Assembly (NCBI RefSeq): GCF_002733835.1 | Contig: NZ_NVWY01000004.1 | Location: 62,001-126,000, forward strand | Source: Alcanivorax sp. | GTDB taxonomy: Bacteria > Pseudomonadota > Gammaproteobacteria > Pseudomonadales > Alcanivoracaceae | Reading direction: 5' to 3' | DNA: 64,000 nt | In this document: one piece after another, positions 1 through 7,782 of the stretch | How the letters are laid out: each line of letters opens with the position of its first letter | How positions within the stretch are numbered: position 1 is the first letter of the stretch | Position numbers and translations under genes: made by a program | Notes under the pieces: model-generated | Database searches by the model: none | What the model saw: only the letters and a program-made list of their open reading frames with translations | What the model was told of the DNA's origin: nothing

Positions 1-278
1 AGAATGCGTTTGAGCATTTTGGGCCGGGGCAGGGCCATCAACAAGGAAAGCGGCAAGGGGGGCATTGGTTGAGATTCCGGTTTAAATTCAACCAATATCT
101 CATTGTTTTTTATCGATTTTATAGTGGCAAAACCTGTGCTTTCGCCCAGCAGTCCGGCTCGACATTGCTGCCCCTCGGCCAGCTTGAGCACCGTGCGCAC
201 ATGATCACATTGGCGGGCATTCAGGCGCCAGAGGGCGTCGTGCAGGTGTTGGTCTGGATGCAGCAGCAGCAAATTCAT
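1..278 (-). CDS. rsmE: RsmE-family 16S rRNA m3U1498 methyltransferase, N-terminal part
   Basis: About 92 codons are open from an ATG at 278 to the window edge, where the gene runs out. The product starts MNLLLLHPDQ, then carries an R-x-x-H-V-x-x-V-L segment and a P-L-S-L-L-M-A-L-P-R-P-K-M-L stretch. These match the N-terminal PUA-like domain and the first strand of the SPOUT domain of RsmE, which methylates U1498 of 16S rRNA in assembled 30S subunits. The catalytic knot lies outside the window. The call rests on remembered family pattern, so confidence is moderate to good. It diverges from the MoxR gene at 483. Confidence 0.72.
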   Translation of the reverse strand, partial: MNLLLLHPDQHLHDALWRLNARQCDHVRTVLKLAEGQQCRAGLLGESTGFATIKSIKNNEILVEFKPESQPMPPLPLSLLMALPRPKMLKRI

Positions 279-482
279 GGCGCGAATTATGGCACACCGT
301 GTGGCGCGTCAGAACAAGCGTTTACGACGGCGAGGGGCTGCGTTGTGAACAGGCCGGTCGGCGATCTGTTGACGCAAATCACTGTTTCCTTGGCTATTAT
401 AGCCCTTTGCCCGGCGCCACTGGATTGCTAGAGTGTGCCGCCTGATCACCCGTTCCATTAACTGTTCAGTTTGGAGAATTTC

Positions 483-1325
483 ATGCAGTTTCAGGGTACT
501 GACCAATATGTGGCCACAGATGACCTGAAAATGGCCGTGAACGCAGCCATTGCCCTCAAGCGCCCGCTGCTTATCAAGGGCGAGCCCGGCACCGGCAAAA
601 CGCTGCTGGCCGAACAGGTCGCTGAATCCCTGGGCCTGCCACTGCTGTCGTGGAACGTGAAGTCCACCACCAAGGCACAGCAGGGCCTGTATGAATACGA
701 TGCAGTATCGCGCCTGCGTGATTCCCAGCTCGGCGCCGAAGGGGTCGAGGATGTGTCCAACTACCTGAAGAAGGGCAAGCTCTGGGAAGCCTTTGCCCAT
801 GAAGGTCAGGTGGTCCTGCTGATCGACGAGGTCGACAAGGCCGATATCGAATTCCCCAACGATCTGCTCCAGGAGCTGGATCGGATGGAGTTCTTTGTTT
901 ATGAAACCGGCGAACTGATCAAGGCAGAACAGCGCCCGATCGTGATCATTACCTCCAACAATGAGAAAGAGCTGCCGGACGCCTTCCTGCGCCGCTGCTT
1001 CTTCCATTACATCAACTTCCCCGATGCGGCCACCATGCAGGCCATCGTGGATGTGCATTTCCCCGAGATCAAAAAGAACCTGGTGAGTGAAGCGCTGGAA
1101 ATCTTCTTTGACCTGCGCAAGGTGCCGGGCCTGAAGAAGAAGCCGTCCACCAGTGAGCTGATCGACTGGCTCAAGCTGTTGATGGCCGACGATATTCCGG
1201 AAGACATTCTGCGTAGCCGTGACACCAAGAGCGCGATTCCGCCCCTGTACGGCGCCTTGCTCAAGAACGAATCGGATGTACAGCTCCTCGAGCGTCTGGC
1301 GTTCATGAATCGCCGCGAAAGCTAA
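483..1325 (+). CDS. MoxR-family AAA+ ATPase
   Basis: This 280-residue protein has a Walker A motif (GEPGTGKT, about residues 31-38), a Walker B (LLIDEVDKAD) and a sensor-1 region (IITSNNEKELPDAFLRRC) typical of MoxR AAA+ proteins. MoxR ATPases act as chaperones that mature or remodel partners, usually encoded beside a VWA-domain protein, as here (gene at 1344). The ATG at 483 is preferred over an in-frame TTG at 471 because GGAG lies 7 bases before it. The substrate cannot be read from the sequence. Eighteen bases separate it from the VWA gene, so the two are probably cotranscribed. Confidence 0.9.
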   Translation: MQFQGTDQYVATDDLKMAVNAAIALKRPLLIKGEPGTGKTLLAEQVAESLGLPLLSWNVKSTTKAQQGLYEYDAVSRLRDSQLGAEGVEDVSNYLKKGKLWEAFAHEGQVVLLIDEVDKADIEFPNDLLQELDRMEFFVYETGELIKAEQRPIVIITSNNEKELPDAFLRRCFFHYINFPDAATMQAIVDVHFPEIKKNLVSEALEIFFDLRKVPGLKKKPSTSELIDWLKLLMADDIPEDILRSRDTKSAIPPLYGALLKNESDVQLLERLAFMNRRES

Positions 1326-1343
1326 CCGGTCCACGGGCAGACT

Positions 1344-2522
1344 ATGCTTATTGGTTTTTTCGAAAATCTGCGTCGCTACCGGGTGCCTGTCACCCTGCGC
1401 GAGCTGCTGGATTTATTCGATGCGCTGCATGCGCATGTGGCGTTTGGCTCCATTGAGGATTTCTACCTCCTGAGCCGGGCAGTCATGGTGAAAGACGAAA
1501 AGTACTACGACCGCTTTGATCAGGCGTTTGCCAACTACTTTGAAGGCCTGGAAAACCTGGAGCCGGACTGGCTCAGCAAGGTGATCCCCGATGAGTGGCT
1601 ACGCAAAGAGCTGGAAAAGAACCTGAGCCCGGAGGAATTCGAGAAGCTCAAGGGGCTCGGCAGCCTGGAAAAAATCATGGACGAGCTGCGCAAGCGGCTC
1701 GAAGAACAGGAAAAACGTCACCAGGGCGGCAACAAGTGGGTTGGCACCGGTGGCACCAGCCCGTTCGGTGGTTACGGCGAAAACCCCGAAGGGGTTCGCA
1801 TGACTGGCCCTTCACGGAACAAGAAAGCCGTGAAAGTCTGGGAGAAACGGGAATTCCGCAATCTGGATGATTCCGTGGAGCTGGGCACCCGCAACATCAA
1901 GCTGGCCATGCGTCGTCTACGCAAGTTTGCCCGCACCGGTCGCGATGAAGAGCTGGACATGGACGACACCATTTCGTCCACCGCCCGTAACGCCGGGCTG
2001 CTCGACATCAAGATGCGCCCGGAAAAGGAAAACCGCGTCAAAGTGCTGATCTTCTTTGATATCGGTGGTTCCATGGACCCCTATGTGAAGCTGTGCGAAG
2101 AGCTGTTCTCCGCTGCCCGCGCAGAGTTCAAGCACATGGAGTATTTCTACTTCCACAACTTCATCTATGAGTACGTCTGGAAAGATAATCGCCGTCGCTG
2201 GGACGAGAAAATCGCCACCTGGGACGTGCTGCACAAGTATGGCAGCGACTACAAGGTGATCTTTGTGGGTGACGCGGCCATGAGCCCCTATGAGGTCAAC
2301 TCGGTAGGCGGCAGTGTGGAACACTGGAACGAAGAGCCTGGCGCTGTCTGGTTTCAGCGAGTCACCGACACCTATGAGAAAGTAGTGTGGCTGAACCCGG
2401 AACCGGAACGCGCCTGGCAGATGACCACCTCCACCCAGTGGATCAAACAGCTCTGCGAACACCATATGTTCCCGCTGACCATTGAAGGGCTTGAGAAAGC
2501 CATGCGGCAACTGAGTAAATAA
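1344..2522 (+). CDS. VWA (CoxE-like) domain protein, MoxR partner
   Basis: This 392-residue protein has a charged N-terminal half (about residues 75-130 rich in Glu, Lys and Arg) and a C-terminal von Willebrand A domain. The MIDAS-type motif reads DIGGSM rather than the canonical DxSxS, which I believe is common in this CoxE-like family. No signal peptide or membrane segment is evident, so it is probably cytoplasmic. With the upstream MoxR ATPase it forms the familiar MoxR/VWA pair thought to assemble or insert cofactors into target enzymes. The target is unknown. Confidence 0.85.
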   Translation: MLIGFFENLRRYRVPVTLRELLDLFDALHAHVAFGSIEDFYLLSRAVMVKDEKYYDRFDQAFANYFEGLENLEPDWLSKVIPDEWLRKELEKNLSPEEFEKLKGLGSLEKIMDELRKRLEEQEKRHQGGNKWVGTGGTSPFGGYGENPEGVRMTGPSRNKKAVKVWEKREFRNLDDSVELGTRNIKLAMRRLRKFARTGRDEELDMDDTISSTARNAGLLDIKMRPEKENRVKVLIFFDIGGSMDPYVKLCEELFSAARAEFKHMEYFYFHNFIYEYVWKDNRRRWDEKIATWDVLHKYGSDYKVIFVGDAAMSPYEVNSVGGSVEHWNEEPGAVWFQRVTDTYEKVVWLNPEPERAWQMTTSTQWIKQLCEHHMFPLTIEGLEKAMRQLSK

Positions 2523-2824
2523 AGACTTAATGATATCCCGGATGGCGAAAGGCCAGCCCGGGGCATCTCTTCCTCTACCCCTGCCAGCTTGTTGTCGCCC
2601 TTGGCGATATCCGATGCAGTTAGTTTCATTCCACCCGTCAATTTTTTACCTTTTATGCACCAATAAACAGCACGTTTAGTGGTTGCCACCCCGGCAGTTC
2701 CGTATCCTGCGCGCCTTCCACGCGTCGCCAGACCGAATTTACCCCGCTCACAAGGCTGGGCAGAGGAAAGGGCGATGCCACTTTGAGCGCCCACCGTGAT
2801 CCGGTGGACCTTCAGGAGATCTTC
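2523..2824. other. Intergenic stretch without a recognised gene
   Basis: About 300 bases lie between the VWA gene and the porin. A leftward reading frame stays open through it and into both neighbours, but it has no clear ribosome binding site and most of it is antisense to real genes. I see no tRNA, terminator with a T-run, or known repeat. It probably holds the porin promoter, which I could not locate confidently. Confidence 0.4.
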
Positions 2825-4033
2825 ATGTCCAGGGTGAAAACCACCATCTGGATGACTGCTTTCAGCCTTGCCGCACTGACCAGCGCCGCCCATGGGGACA
2901 ACACCCAGGCTGAAATCCGTCGTCTGCAATCCGAGCTCGACCAGCTCAAATCCCGTCTCGGCGATGAGGCCGACTCGTCCTCATTGAATTGGCCGCCGCT
3001 CACCGTATTCGGCAGCGTCAGCGTTGACGCCATCTATGATGACAAGGATGCCGGCTTCGACGAACTACTGATTCCCAGCACGATTCCCGGTGGCGACACG
3101 GATCAGCAGAATTTCGTCATGAGTGCCAAGAACAGCCGCTTTGGCTTTCAGGTGGGAGAGGATAGCGGCCCGCACATGGTCTTTGCCATGGACCTGTTCG
3201 GCAGCCTGGACCGGTATGAGCTGCGTATCCGCGATTTTTATTTTGAAAACGGGCCGTTGCGTGCAGGTTACGGCTTCACCGCCTTGCTGGATGGCGCGGC
3301 CTGGCCGCTCACGCTGGATGCTCAGGGCCCCAATAGTGCCATCTTTGCGCGTCAAACCGGTGTGCGCTGGCAGGGAGAGCGCTTGACCCTGGCCCTGGAA
3401 GATCCGAACAGTGAAGTCTACGATCCCACCAACGCGACCAGCGCTGCGGGTCGCAGACCCGATGCCATCGCTACCTGGAAACAGGGCTTGCCCGCCGGGC
3501 ACATCAAGCTGGGTGTGGTGAACCGTGAAATCGGTGTGGAATTCGCGGATGGCGACCAGCAATTTGCCAACGCAACGGGTGGCGTGGCCAGTGCCGCCAT
3601 CAACGTTAGCGACAACGTCAAACTGCTTGCCAATGGCAGTTACGGTCAGGCCATGGCGCATTACTACAATGACCTGTCCGGCTTTGGCGACAGTGGCATG
3701 GACGGCTATGTCTACGCCGGCAGAGATCTGCAGCCTCTGCTGGCGCAAGGCGGCTATCTGGGTTCTCAGTGGCAGCTCAATCCCGCCTGGACCCTGGCCA
3801 TGGTCGCCGGGGAAGTCACTATCGAGTCCGACACTGCCTTGCCGGCCGAGGCGCTGCGGCGCACCCGCTACGGGACACTGACAGCGGTACATCAATACAC
3901 GCCAGCCTTGAGCTATGGTGCGGAGCTGTCATACGGCCTGCGTGACAACCAGGCGGGTGACCGCAATGAAGCACCACGGGTGCAGTTCAATATGACGTAC
4001 CGGTTTGCGCACACCAGCCGTCCGGTCGAATAA
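2825..4033 (+). CDS. DcaP-like trimeric outer-membrane porin
   Basis: The protein (402 residues) has a signal peptide (cleavage likely after AAHG, near residue 23), a short heptad-like coiled coil (AEIRRLQSELDQLKSRLG) and then a long alternating-strand region ending in aromatic FAHTSRPVE-type sequence. That layout fits DcaP-like porins, which form trimers in the outer membrane and take up dicarboxylates or other small solutes. The ATG at 2825 has AGGAG at 2814-2818; an in-frame TTG at 2783 lacks a good site and would hide the signal peptide. The solute is not predictable. Confidence 0.8.
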   Translation: MSRVKTTIWMTAFSLAALTSAAHGDNTQAEIRRLQSELDQLKSRLGDEADSSSLNWPPLTVFGSVSVDAIYDDKDAGFDELLIPSTIPGGDTDQQNFVMSAKNSRFGFQVGEDSGPHMVFAMDLFGSLDRYELRIRDFYFENGPLRAGYGFTALLDGAAWPLTLDAQGPNSAIFARQTGVRWQGERLTLALEDPNSEVYDPTNATSAAGRRPDAIATWKQGLPAGHIKLGVVNREIGVEFADGDQQFANATGGVASAAINVSDNVKLLANGSYGQAMAHYYNDLSGFGDSGMDGYVYAGRDLQPLLAQGGYLGSQWQLNPAWTLAMVAGEVTIESDTALPAEALRRTRYGTLTAVHQYTPALSYGAELSYGLRDNQAGDRNEAPRVQFNMTYRFAHTSRPVE

Positions 4034-4057
4034 GGCACAGCAGGACTCAGAGCTGGC

Positions 4058-5485
4058 TCAGCCCCCGTTGGTATCCATTACCGTGTCGGTGGGGTACTGA
4101 GCCACCTTGGTTTCTTCAGGGGTTCTTCCCACCAGATTTTTCTGCTTCCAGGTACCACGTTTAAACCATACCCAGGCAACCAGCGCCGACATAAAGGCTT
4201 GAACCGGATAGGAAATCCACACTCCGGCCACGCCCAGTTGCGTGCGCTCTGTGAGTAACCAGGCAATCGGGAACTGCAACACCCAAAGGGAAATCAAGGC
4301 AATGGCCATGGCGGCGAGCGTGTTGCCCGAGCCGCGAAAGGCTCCAGTGACCACAATCTGGGCGCCGAGCAGGCCGTAGGAGAGGGCGGTGATGCGAACA
4401 AAGCGGGCGCCTTCTTCGATAACTGCGACCTCGCCGGGCACGAACAGCTCAACCAGCGGCGCGGCAAGGAAGAAACTGACCACCCCAACCAGCGTCAAGC
4501 TCGTCAGTGCCAGTGCGCCGCTGAGGTACGTCGTGTGTTCCGCGCGCTCCAGCTGCCCGGCGCCCACGTTTTGCCCCACCACCGTGGAGGTGGCTTGTGA
4601 GAGACCCAGCGCTGGAATAATCACAAAACTCAGCATCCGCGACCCAATGCCGTAAGCGGCCAGCGCAACGGTGCCGAACCCGGCCACCAGGATGGTCATT
4701 AGCATCAGCCCCAGTGCCCGGGTTGCCTGTTCCACGGCGGCAGGCAGCCCCAGCCGGAACAACTGCCACAACATGGGCAAATCCGGGCGCATGTGCAAAC
4801 GGGCAAGCTGAATGCCATAGCGCCCCGAGAACAGCATAAACAAACCGATCACCGCGGCCAGGCCCTGGGTAGCCAGGGTTGCGGCTGCCGCGCCACTAAC
4901 GCCAAGGGCCGGCACCGGGCCATAACCAAGAATCAGTAACGGATCGAGCCCAAAATTAAGCAGCACCGTCCCCGCAACGATCAGCAGAGGTGTCTTTACA
5001 TCCCCGACGCCACGCATCAGCGACTGAAAAATCACATAGGCAAACATGAACGGCAGCCCGAGAAAAGACACCTGTAGATAGGACGTGGCGTGGGGCTGCA
5101 CGGATGCCGATGCACCGAGAAACGCCACCAGCGGTGCCGCAATAAAATAGCCAATGGCAGCGAGCAATAAGGAGAGGGCGATTACGCCCATCAATGCCTG
5201 GGCGGCCACATGATTGACCGCATCCAGATCACCGCGCCCCTTGTTCTGGGCAACCAGAATGGTTCCGGCAACGGCAAGGCCAATACCCAACGAGATAAGG
5301 AAAAACAAAACGGGGAAGCTGAGCGACACCGCAGCAACGGCATCCGCCCCCAGTCGGCCGACCCAGAACGTGTCGGTAAGCTGGTAGGCCGTCTGCAGAA
5401 GATTCGCGAAGACAATCGGAATCGCCAGGGTCAACAGCGCGCGGGTAATGGAGCCCTGGATCAGGCTAGGAGTGTCTTGGGCCAC
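4058..5485 (-). CDS. MATE-family multidrug exporter (NorM-like)
   Basis: This is a 475-residue integral membrane protein with about 12 hydrophobic segments in two homologous halves. It begins with the typical MATE entry sequence (ITRALLTLAIPIVFANLLQTAYQLTDTFW, read in part) followed by VGRLG. MATE proteins export cationic drugs or metabolites using H+ or Na+ gradients. The start is GTG at 5485 with GGAG about 8 bases upstream. The gene is the last host gene before the prophage, and an 18-bp palindrome lies 86 bases upstream. Substrate unknown. Confidence 0.9.
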   Translation of the reverse strand: MAQDTPSLIQGSITRALLTLAIPIVFANLLQTAYQLTDTFWVGRLGADAVAAVSLSFPVLFFLISLGIGLAVAGTILVAQNKGRGDLDAVNHVAAQALMGVIALSLLLAAIGYFIAAPLVAFLGASASVQPHATSYLQVSFLGLPFMFAYVIFQSLMRGVGDVKTPLLIVAGTVLLNFGLDPLLILGYGPVPALGVSGAAAATLATQGLAAVIGLFMLFSGRYGIQLARLHMRPDLPMLWQLFRLGLPAAVEQATRALGLMLMTILVAGFGTVALAAYGIGSRMLSFVIIPALGLSQATSTVVGQNVGAGQLERAEHTTYLSGALALTSLTLVGVVSFFLAAPLVELFVPGEVAVIEEGARFVRITALSYGLLGAQIVVTGAFRGSGNTLAAMAIALISLWVLQFPIAWLLTERTQLGVAGVWISYPVQAFMSALVAWVWFKRGTWKQKNLVGRTPEETKVAQYPTDTVMDTNGG

Positions 5486-5570
5486 AAGGTCTCCAGGCGT
5501 GTACTAGGAACGGGTTGCTGAAGGAAGTAATTTCCTCTGTCAGCAATCCTACCCGAAATGCTTACGACAG

Positions 5571-5588
5571 ACGCAACAACTGTTGCGT
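5571..5588. promoter_or_regulatory. 18-bp palindrome upstream of the MATE gene
   Basis: ACGCAACA-AC-TGTTGCGT is a perfect inverted repeat with 8-base arms and a 2-base spacer. It lies in the divergent region between the MATE exporter start (5485) and the dif site. Its size and symmetry suit a dimeric repressor operator. The regulator is unknown and no regulator gene adjoins it. Confidence 0.4.
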
Positions 5589-5644
5589 ACGAATCAGTGG
5601 CGAGGGTGGACCAATAAAGATGTAACCATAACGGTAATTACTCT

Positions 5645-5672
5645 ATTTAACATAATATACATTATGCGTAGT
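5645..5672 (+). other. attL: dif-like XerC/XerD site at left prophage end
   Basis: The site reads XerD arm ATTTAACATAA (5645-5655), centre TATACA (5656-5661), XerC arm TTATGCGTAGT (5662-5672). The XerD arm and centre are identical to E. coli dif written on this strand. The XerC arm differs from the usual TTATGCGCACC at its outer end. The same centre and nearly the same XerC arm recur at 17235-17251. By the logic of XerC-first exchange, the left arm is host and the right arm is phage. Confidence 0.88.
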
Positions 5673-5720
5673 CAGGCGGACACCTGGAACAACAGCACCA
5701 CAGACTGTCAAGGCTCGATT

Positions 5721-5749
5721 TTGAGACTATCCCGCGCCGCTCATTTATT
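5721..5749 (+). promoter_or_regulatory. Candidate promoter for the attL-proximal regulator
   Basis: TTGAGA (5721-5726) and TTTATT (5744-5749) are separated by 17 bases, 42 bases before the ATG at 5792. The -10 overlaps a hairpin with arms CCGCGC (5732-5737) and GCGCGG (5750-5755), which could be an operator. Assignment is by consensus only. Confidence 0.35.
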
Positions 5750-5758
5750 GCGCGGTTG

Positions 5759-6502
5759 TCAGACTGTTTTGTTATCCAAAGGGATCGGATTATGAATAAA
5801 CGATTTAACCAGGTGCCCATTACTTGCCCGCGTACCGGCCACCAGCGCGCCATTTCGCCCGCGCATGCGGCCCGATTTACCGGCAGAAGCCTGAGGACTG
5901 CCCAGCGTTGGGCCAACGGTTCCCGCATCGACGCCGCCGCGTCTCAGGTGCTGGCCTTCCGGGTGTTCGGTGTGCTGCCCGGTGATGCCTGGCACGACTT
6001 CCGGTTGATCGGTGACCGGCTGCACAATGTCCACACGGGGGAAACCTGGCAGCCGTGGGAGCTGCGGGCCGGTTGGGTGATGTTCCAGGAGCTGCGAGAG
6101 CGCCGCCGCCGGGATATCGGCCAGCCCGCTATCTTGCAGGCTGTGCGCGGCTAGTCCTCGCAGGTGTCGCGCCCGAATACTTCCGGCCAGATGTGGCGCT
6201 CCAGTCGGCGCACTCGTTGCCGCGTCTGCCGGTTGTCCTTCTTTATCGAGAGAAGCACCCCCAGTATTGCGACGTTGGCCGTCGCTCCGCCCCCCAGAAT
6301 GATTTCCATCAATGACATTTTCCAGCGCCTCCCCTTCCTTGTTTTTTTCGTCGGCGTAGTCCTGCACGGCTTCGCCCCCGGCTTTCGCCAGGATGCCCAC
6401 GGCGACCGGTGACAGGCCCGCAGCGGTTAAGCCGACGCCCAATAGTGCGGTGATCAGGGTTTTACCCCAGTGGTGTTTGAATACGCCCCACAGCTTGCCC
6501 AT
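5759..6502 (-). CDS. Phage membrane protein with N-terminal hydrophobic helix; 3' extent uncertain
   Basis: The first 65-70 residues look real: a basic start (MGKLWGVFKHHWGK), a hydrophobic helix (about 15-40) and an acidic tail, with the ATG four bases past the stop of the gene before it. The frame then stays open for about 175 more residues that overlap the 55-residue gene at 6151-6318 and lie antisense to the regulator at 5792-6154. That extension has the low-complexity look of antisense translation. Either the protein truly ends late, or a small indel has removed an earlier stop. A holin or virion-membrane role is possible but not shown. Confidence 0.5.
   Translation of the reverse strand: MGKLWGVFKHHWGKTLITALLGVGLTAAGLSPVAVGILAKAGGEAVQDYADEKNKEGEALENVIDGNHSGGRSDGQRRNTGGASLDKEGQPADAATSAPTGAPHLAGSIRARHLRGLAAHSLQDSGLADIPAAALSQLLEHHPTGPQLPRLPGFPRVDIVQPVTDQPEVVPGITGQHTEHPEGQHLRRGGVDAGTVGPTLGSPQASAGKSGRMRGRNGALVAGTRASNGHLVKSFIHNPIPLDNKTV
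5792..6154 (+). CDS. Small phage DNA-binding regulator (DUF3653-like)
   Basis: The 120-residue protein has a helix-turn-helix-like stretch (about residues 20-48, AISPAHAARFTGRSLRTAQRW), then W-H-D-F-R-L-I-G-D-R-L, a pattern I associate with DUF3653 proteins of small phages. It is one of only two rightward prophage genes and stands alone beside attL. In the circular phage it would follow the repressor (16898-17185) in the same direction, across attP. A Cro-like or antirepressor role is inferred. The ATG at 5792 follows GGGATCGGA. Its TAG stop shares CTAG with the convergent gene ending at 6151. Confidence 0.7.
   Translation: MNKRFNQVPITCPRTGHQRAISPAHAARFTGRSLRTAQRWANGSRIDAAASQVLAFRVFGVLPGDAWHDFRLIGDRLHNVHTGETWQPWELRAGWVMFQELRERRRRDIGQPAILQAVRG
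6151..6318 (-). CDS. 55-residue phage membrane protein
   Basis: ATG at 6318 with GGGGAGG upstream (spacing about 9) opens a 55-residue frame: a hydrophobic N-terminal helix (MEIILGGGATANVAILGVLL) followed by a very basic tail (KKDNRQTRQRVRRLERH). It ends at TAG at 6151-6153, sharing CTAG with the stop of the opposing regulator gene. It is the last gene of the leftward structural operon. The one-helix, basic-tail layout suits a small holin-like or virion-membrane protein. The precise role is unknown. Confidence 0.6.
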   Translation of the reverse strand: MSLMEIILGGGATANVAILGVLLSIKKDNRQTRQRVRRLERHIWPEVFGRDTCED

Positions 6503-6506
6503 GCTT

Positions 6507-6779
6507 TTATCCCCCGGTTACGGTGTCGGTGTTGTTGGTGAGGCCCAGTTCTTCGGCCTCGTTTGGGTGGGTGATATCGTAAATCCACGATCCCAGCGAC
6601 CAGCCTTCCTGGCCGCTCACTGATTCGCCCACGGCGTTCACGCCTTCATAGAACACGTTTTCATTGTTCAGCGGGTTAACGGCTTCGCCCAGGGCTGGCA
6701 GTTTGCGCCAGACCAGGAACACGCCCACCGCTGCAACCGCGCCGACCGCTAATAGCTGCTTGTCGGTGAATACGGCCAT
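6507..6779 (-). CDS. 90-residue phage membrane protein
   Basis: The frame opens with MAVFTDKQLLAVGAVAAVGVFLVW, one membrane-spanning helix near the N-terminus, followed by a soluble acidic part with several Asn and Gly. The ATG at 6779 overlaps the TAA of the muralytic gene as TAATG, which favours it over a GTG nine bases earlier. Membrane-containing phages of the PM2 type carry several such proteins in the inner vesicle. No family is recognised. Confidence 0.65.
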   Translation of the reverse strand: MAVFTDKQLLAVGAVAAVGVFLVWRKLPALGEAVNPLNNENVFYEGVNAVGESVSGQEGWSLGSWIYDITHPNEAEELGLTNNTDTVTGG

Positions 6780-7369
6780 TACGCCCACCCGGCCCGTGCA
6801 ATGCCGTCATCAATGGTGGCGGCGCTATAGGGCTGCTGCCCGTTTTCGTGCTGGATGATGGACGACACCAGGGCACGCATTTGGCCGGCATCGAAGGCCA
6901 GCGGCTGGTTTGGGCCGACGCCTACGGCTGCGGCCACGGCGTTCACATAGGCCCCGGTGTTGTTTTCTACTGGCGGTGCCCAGCGGTTAATGATGCCCTC
7001 TACGGTGTGCAGGCCGTAGCGGTCGCGGTAGTTGCGGATGATCTTTGCCAGGGCGCGAATGCCATACACGGGATCAGCGAAGGAAAAGAACGCGCTATCA
7101 GGCTGGATATCGGCCAGGCCCTGCCATGCGTCGCCACTCTTGCGAATGTTGCCGGGGTTGTTGTTGCGGATGCCTCGCGGCAACGACTTGTCGTAAAACT
7201 GGTTCGGCGCTTCCATGCTGCCCCCGGTTAAGAACGGAATATCAATTTTTAGGCCGGACAGGTCGAACCCATCCAGCAAGCCGCCTGGCTTGTTCGCGGT
7301 GGCGCTGGCTGGCCTGCTGGCCAACCACACGCCAGCGGCCAGCCCGCCCAGGGCTAGCAGGCGAATCAT
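6779..7369 (-). CDS. Virion-associated peptidoglycan-degrading protein (lytic transglycosylase-like)
   Basis: The 196-residue protein starts with a hydrophobic anchor (about residues 3-24), then a linker, then the stretch RGIRNNNPGNIRKS at about 66-80. That stretch marks a family of phage muralytic proteins often labelled structural protein P5 or virion protein. A second conserved block is FADPVYGIRALAKI, followed by YGLHTVEGIINRWAP. Such proteins locally open the cell wall during DNA entry, or help lysis. Stop and start are fused to both neighbours by TAATG. No separate endolysin gene was seen, so this may also serve lysis. Confidence 0.8.
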   Translation of the reverse strand: MIRLLALGGLAAGVWLASRPASATANKPGGLLDGFDLSGLKIDIPFLTGGSMEAPNQFYDKSLPRGIRNNNPGNIRKSGDAWQGLADIQPDSAFFSFADPVYGIRALAKIIRNYRDRYGLHTVEGIINRWAPPVENNTGAYVNAVAAAVGVGPNQPLAFDAGQMRALVSSIIQHENGQQPYSAATIDDGIARAGWA

Positions 7370-7782
7370 TAGCAGTTGGAAATAACTAGCGGATGCTCAA
7401 CCTGCAACCAGCTTTTCAGGCTGGCTTCCGTTGCCGCTTCCAGAGTGTCCACCACTACATGCACAGCCAGCGCCGCCGAACCGGGTACAGCGGAAATATC
7501 CACTTCCAACAGCTCACCCACGCGCCCGGACACTGCCGGGAACTGCCGTTCTGCCACGACTGTCGCGCCCGCCTTCAATTGCACCGTTACGTCAGCCGTT
7601 CCGGCTGCTGTGGTGTCCAGGTCTACGGCCCACTTTGCGCGGATATAGCTCAGGCGGGACAGGTCGCCCAGGCTCGGGCGAAGGTGTACCGGCGTAGAAT
7701 ATGCCTCCTCAGCAACAGCAAGACTAATGCCGCCCGCCGCGCCTGGCTCGAATTCCATTTGTGTAGTGTTTACGAACTCCAT
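7369..7782 (-). CDS. Predicted beta-rich phage structural protein
   Basis: The 137-residue product has no membrane helix and is rich in alternating hydrophobic/polar residues with Thr, Val and Ala, as expected for a small jelly-roll or beta-sandwich fold. It starts at 7782 and ends at 7369, each within a TAATG overlap, between the spike candidate and the muralytic protein. A penton base, minor capsid or spike-associated role is inferred from position only. Confidence 0.6.
   Translation of the reverse strand: MEFVNTTQMEFEPGAAGGISLAVAEEAYSTPVHLRPSLGDLSRLSYIRAKWAVDLDTTAAGTADVTVQLKAGATVVAERQFPAVSGRVGELLEVDISAVPGSAALAVHVVVDTLEAATEASLKSWLQVEHPLVISNC

Noticed and set aside
309-1334. Long leftward open frame of 341 codons
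   Set aside because: It is antisense to the well-supported MoxR gene and has no family features.
2372-2929. 185-codon leftward frame over the VWA-porin gap
   Set aside because: Its ends are antisense to two real genes and there is no ribosome site; only the central part is unexplained and it is listed as a gap.
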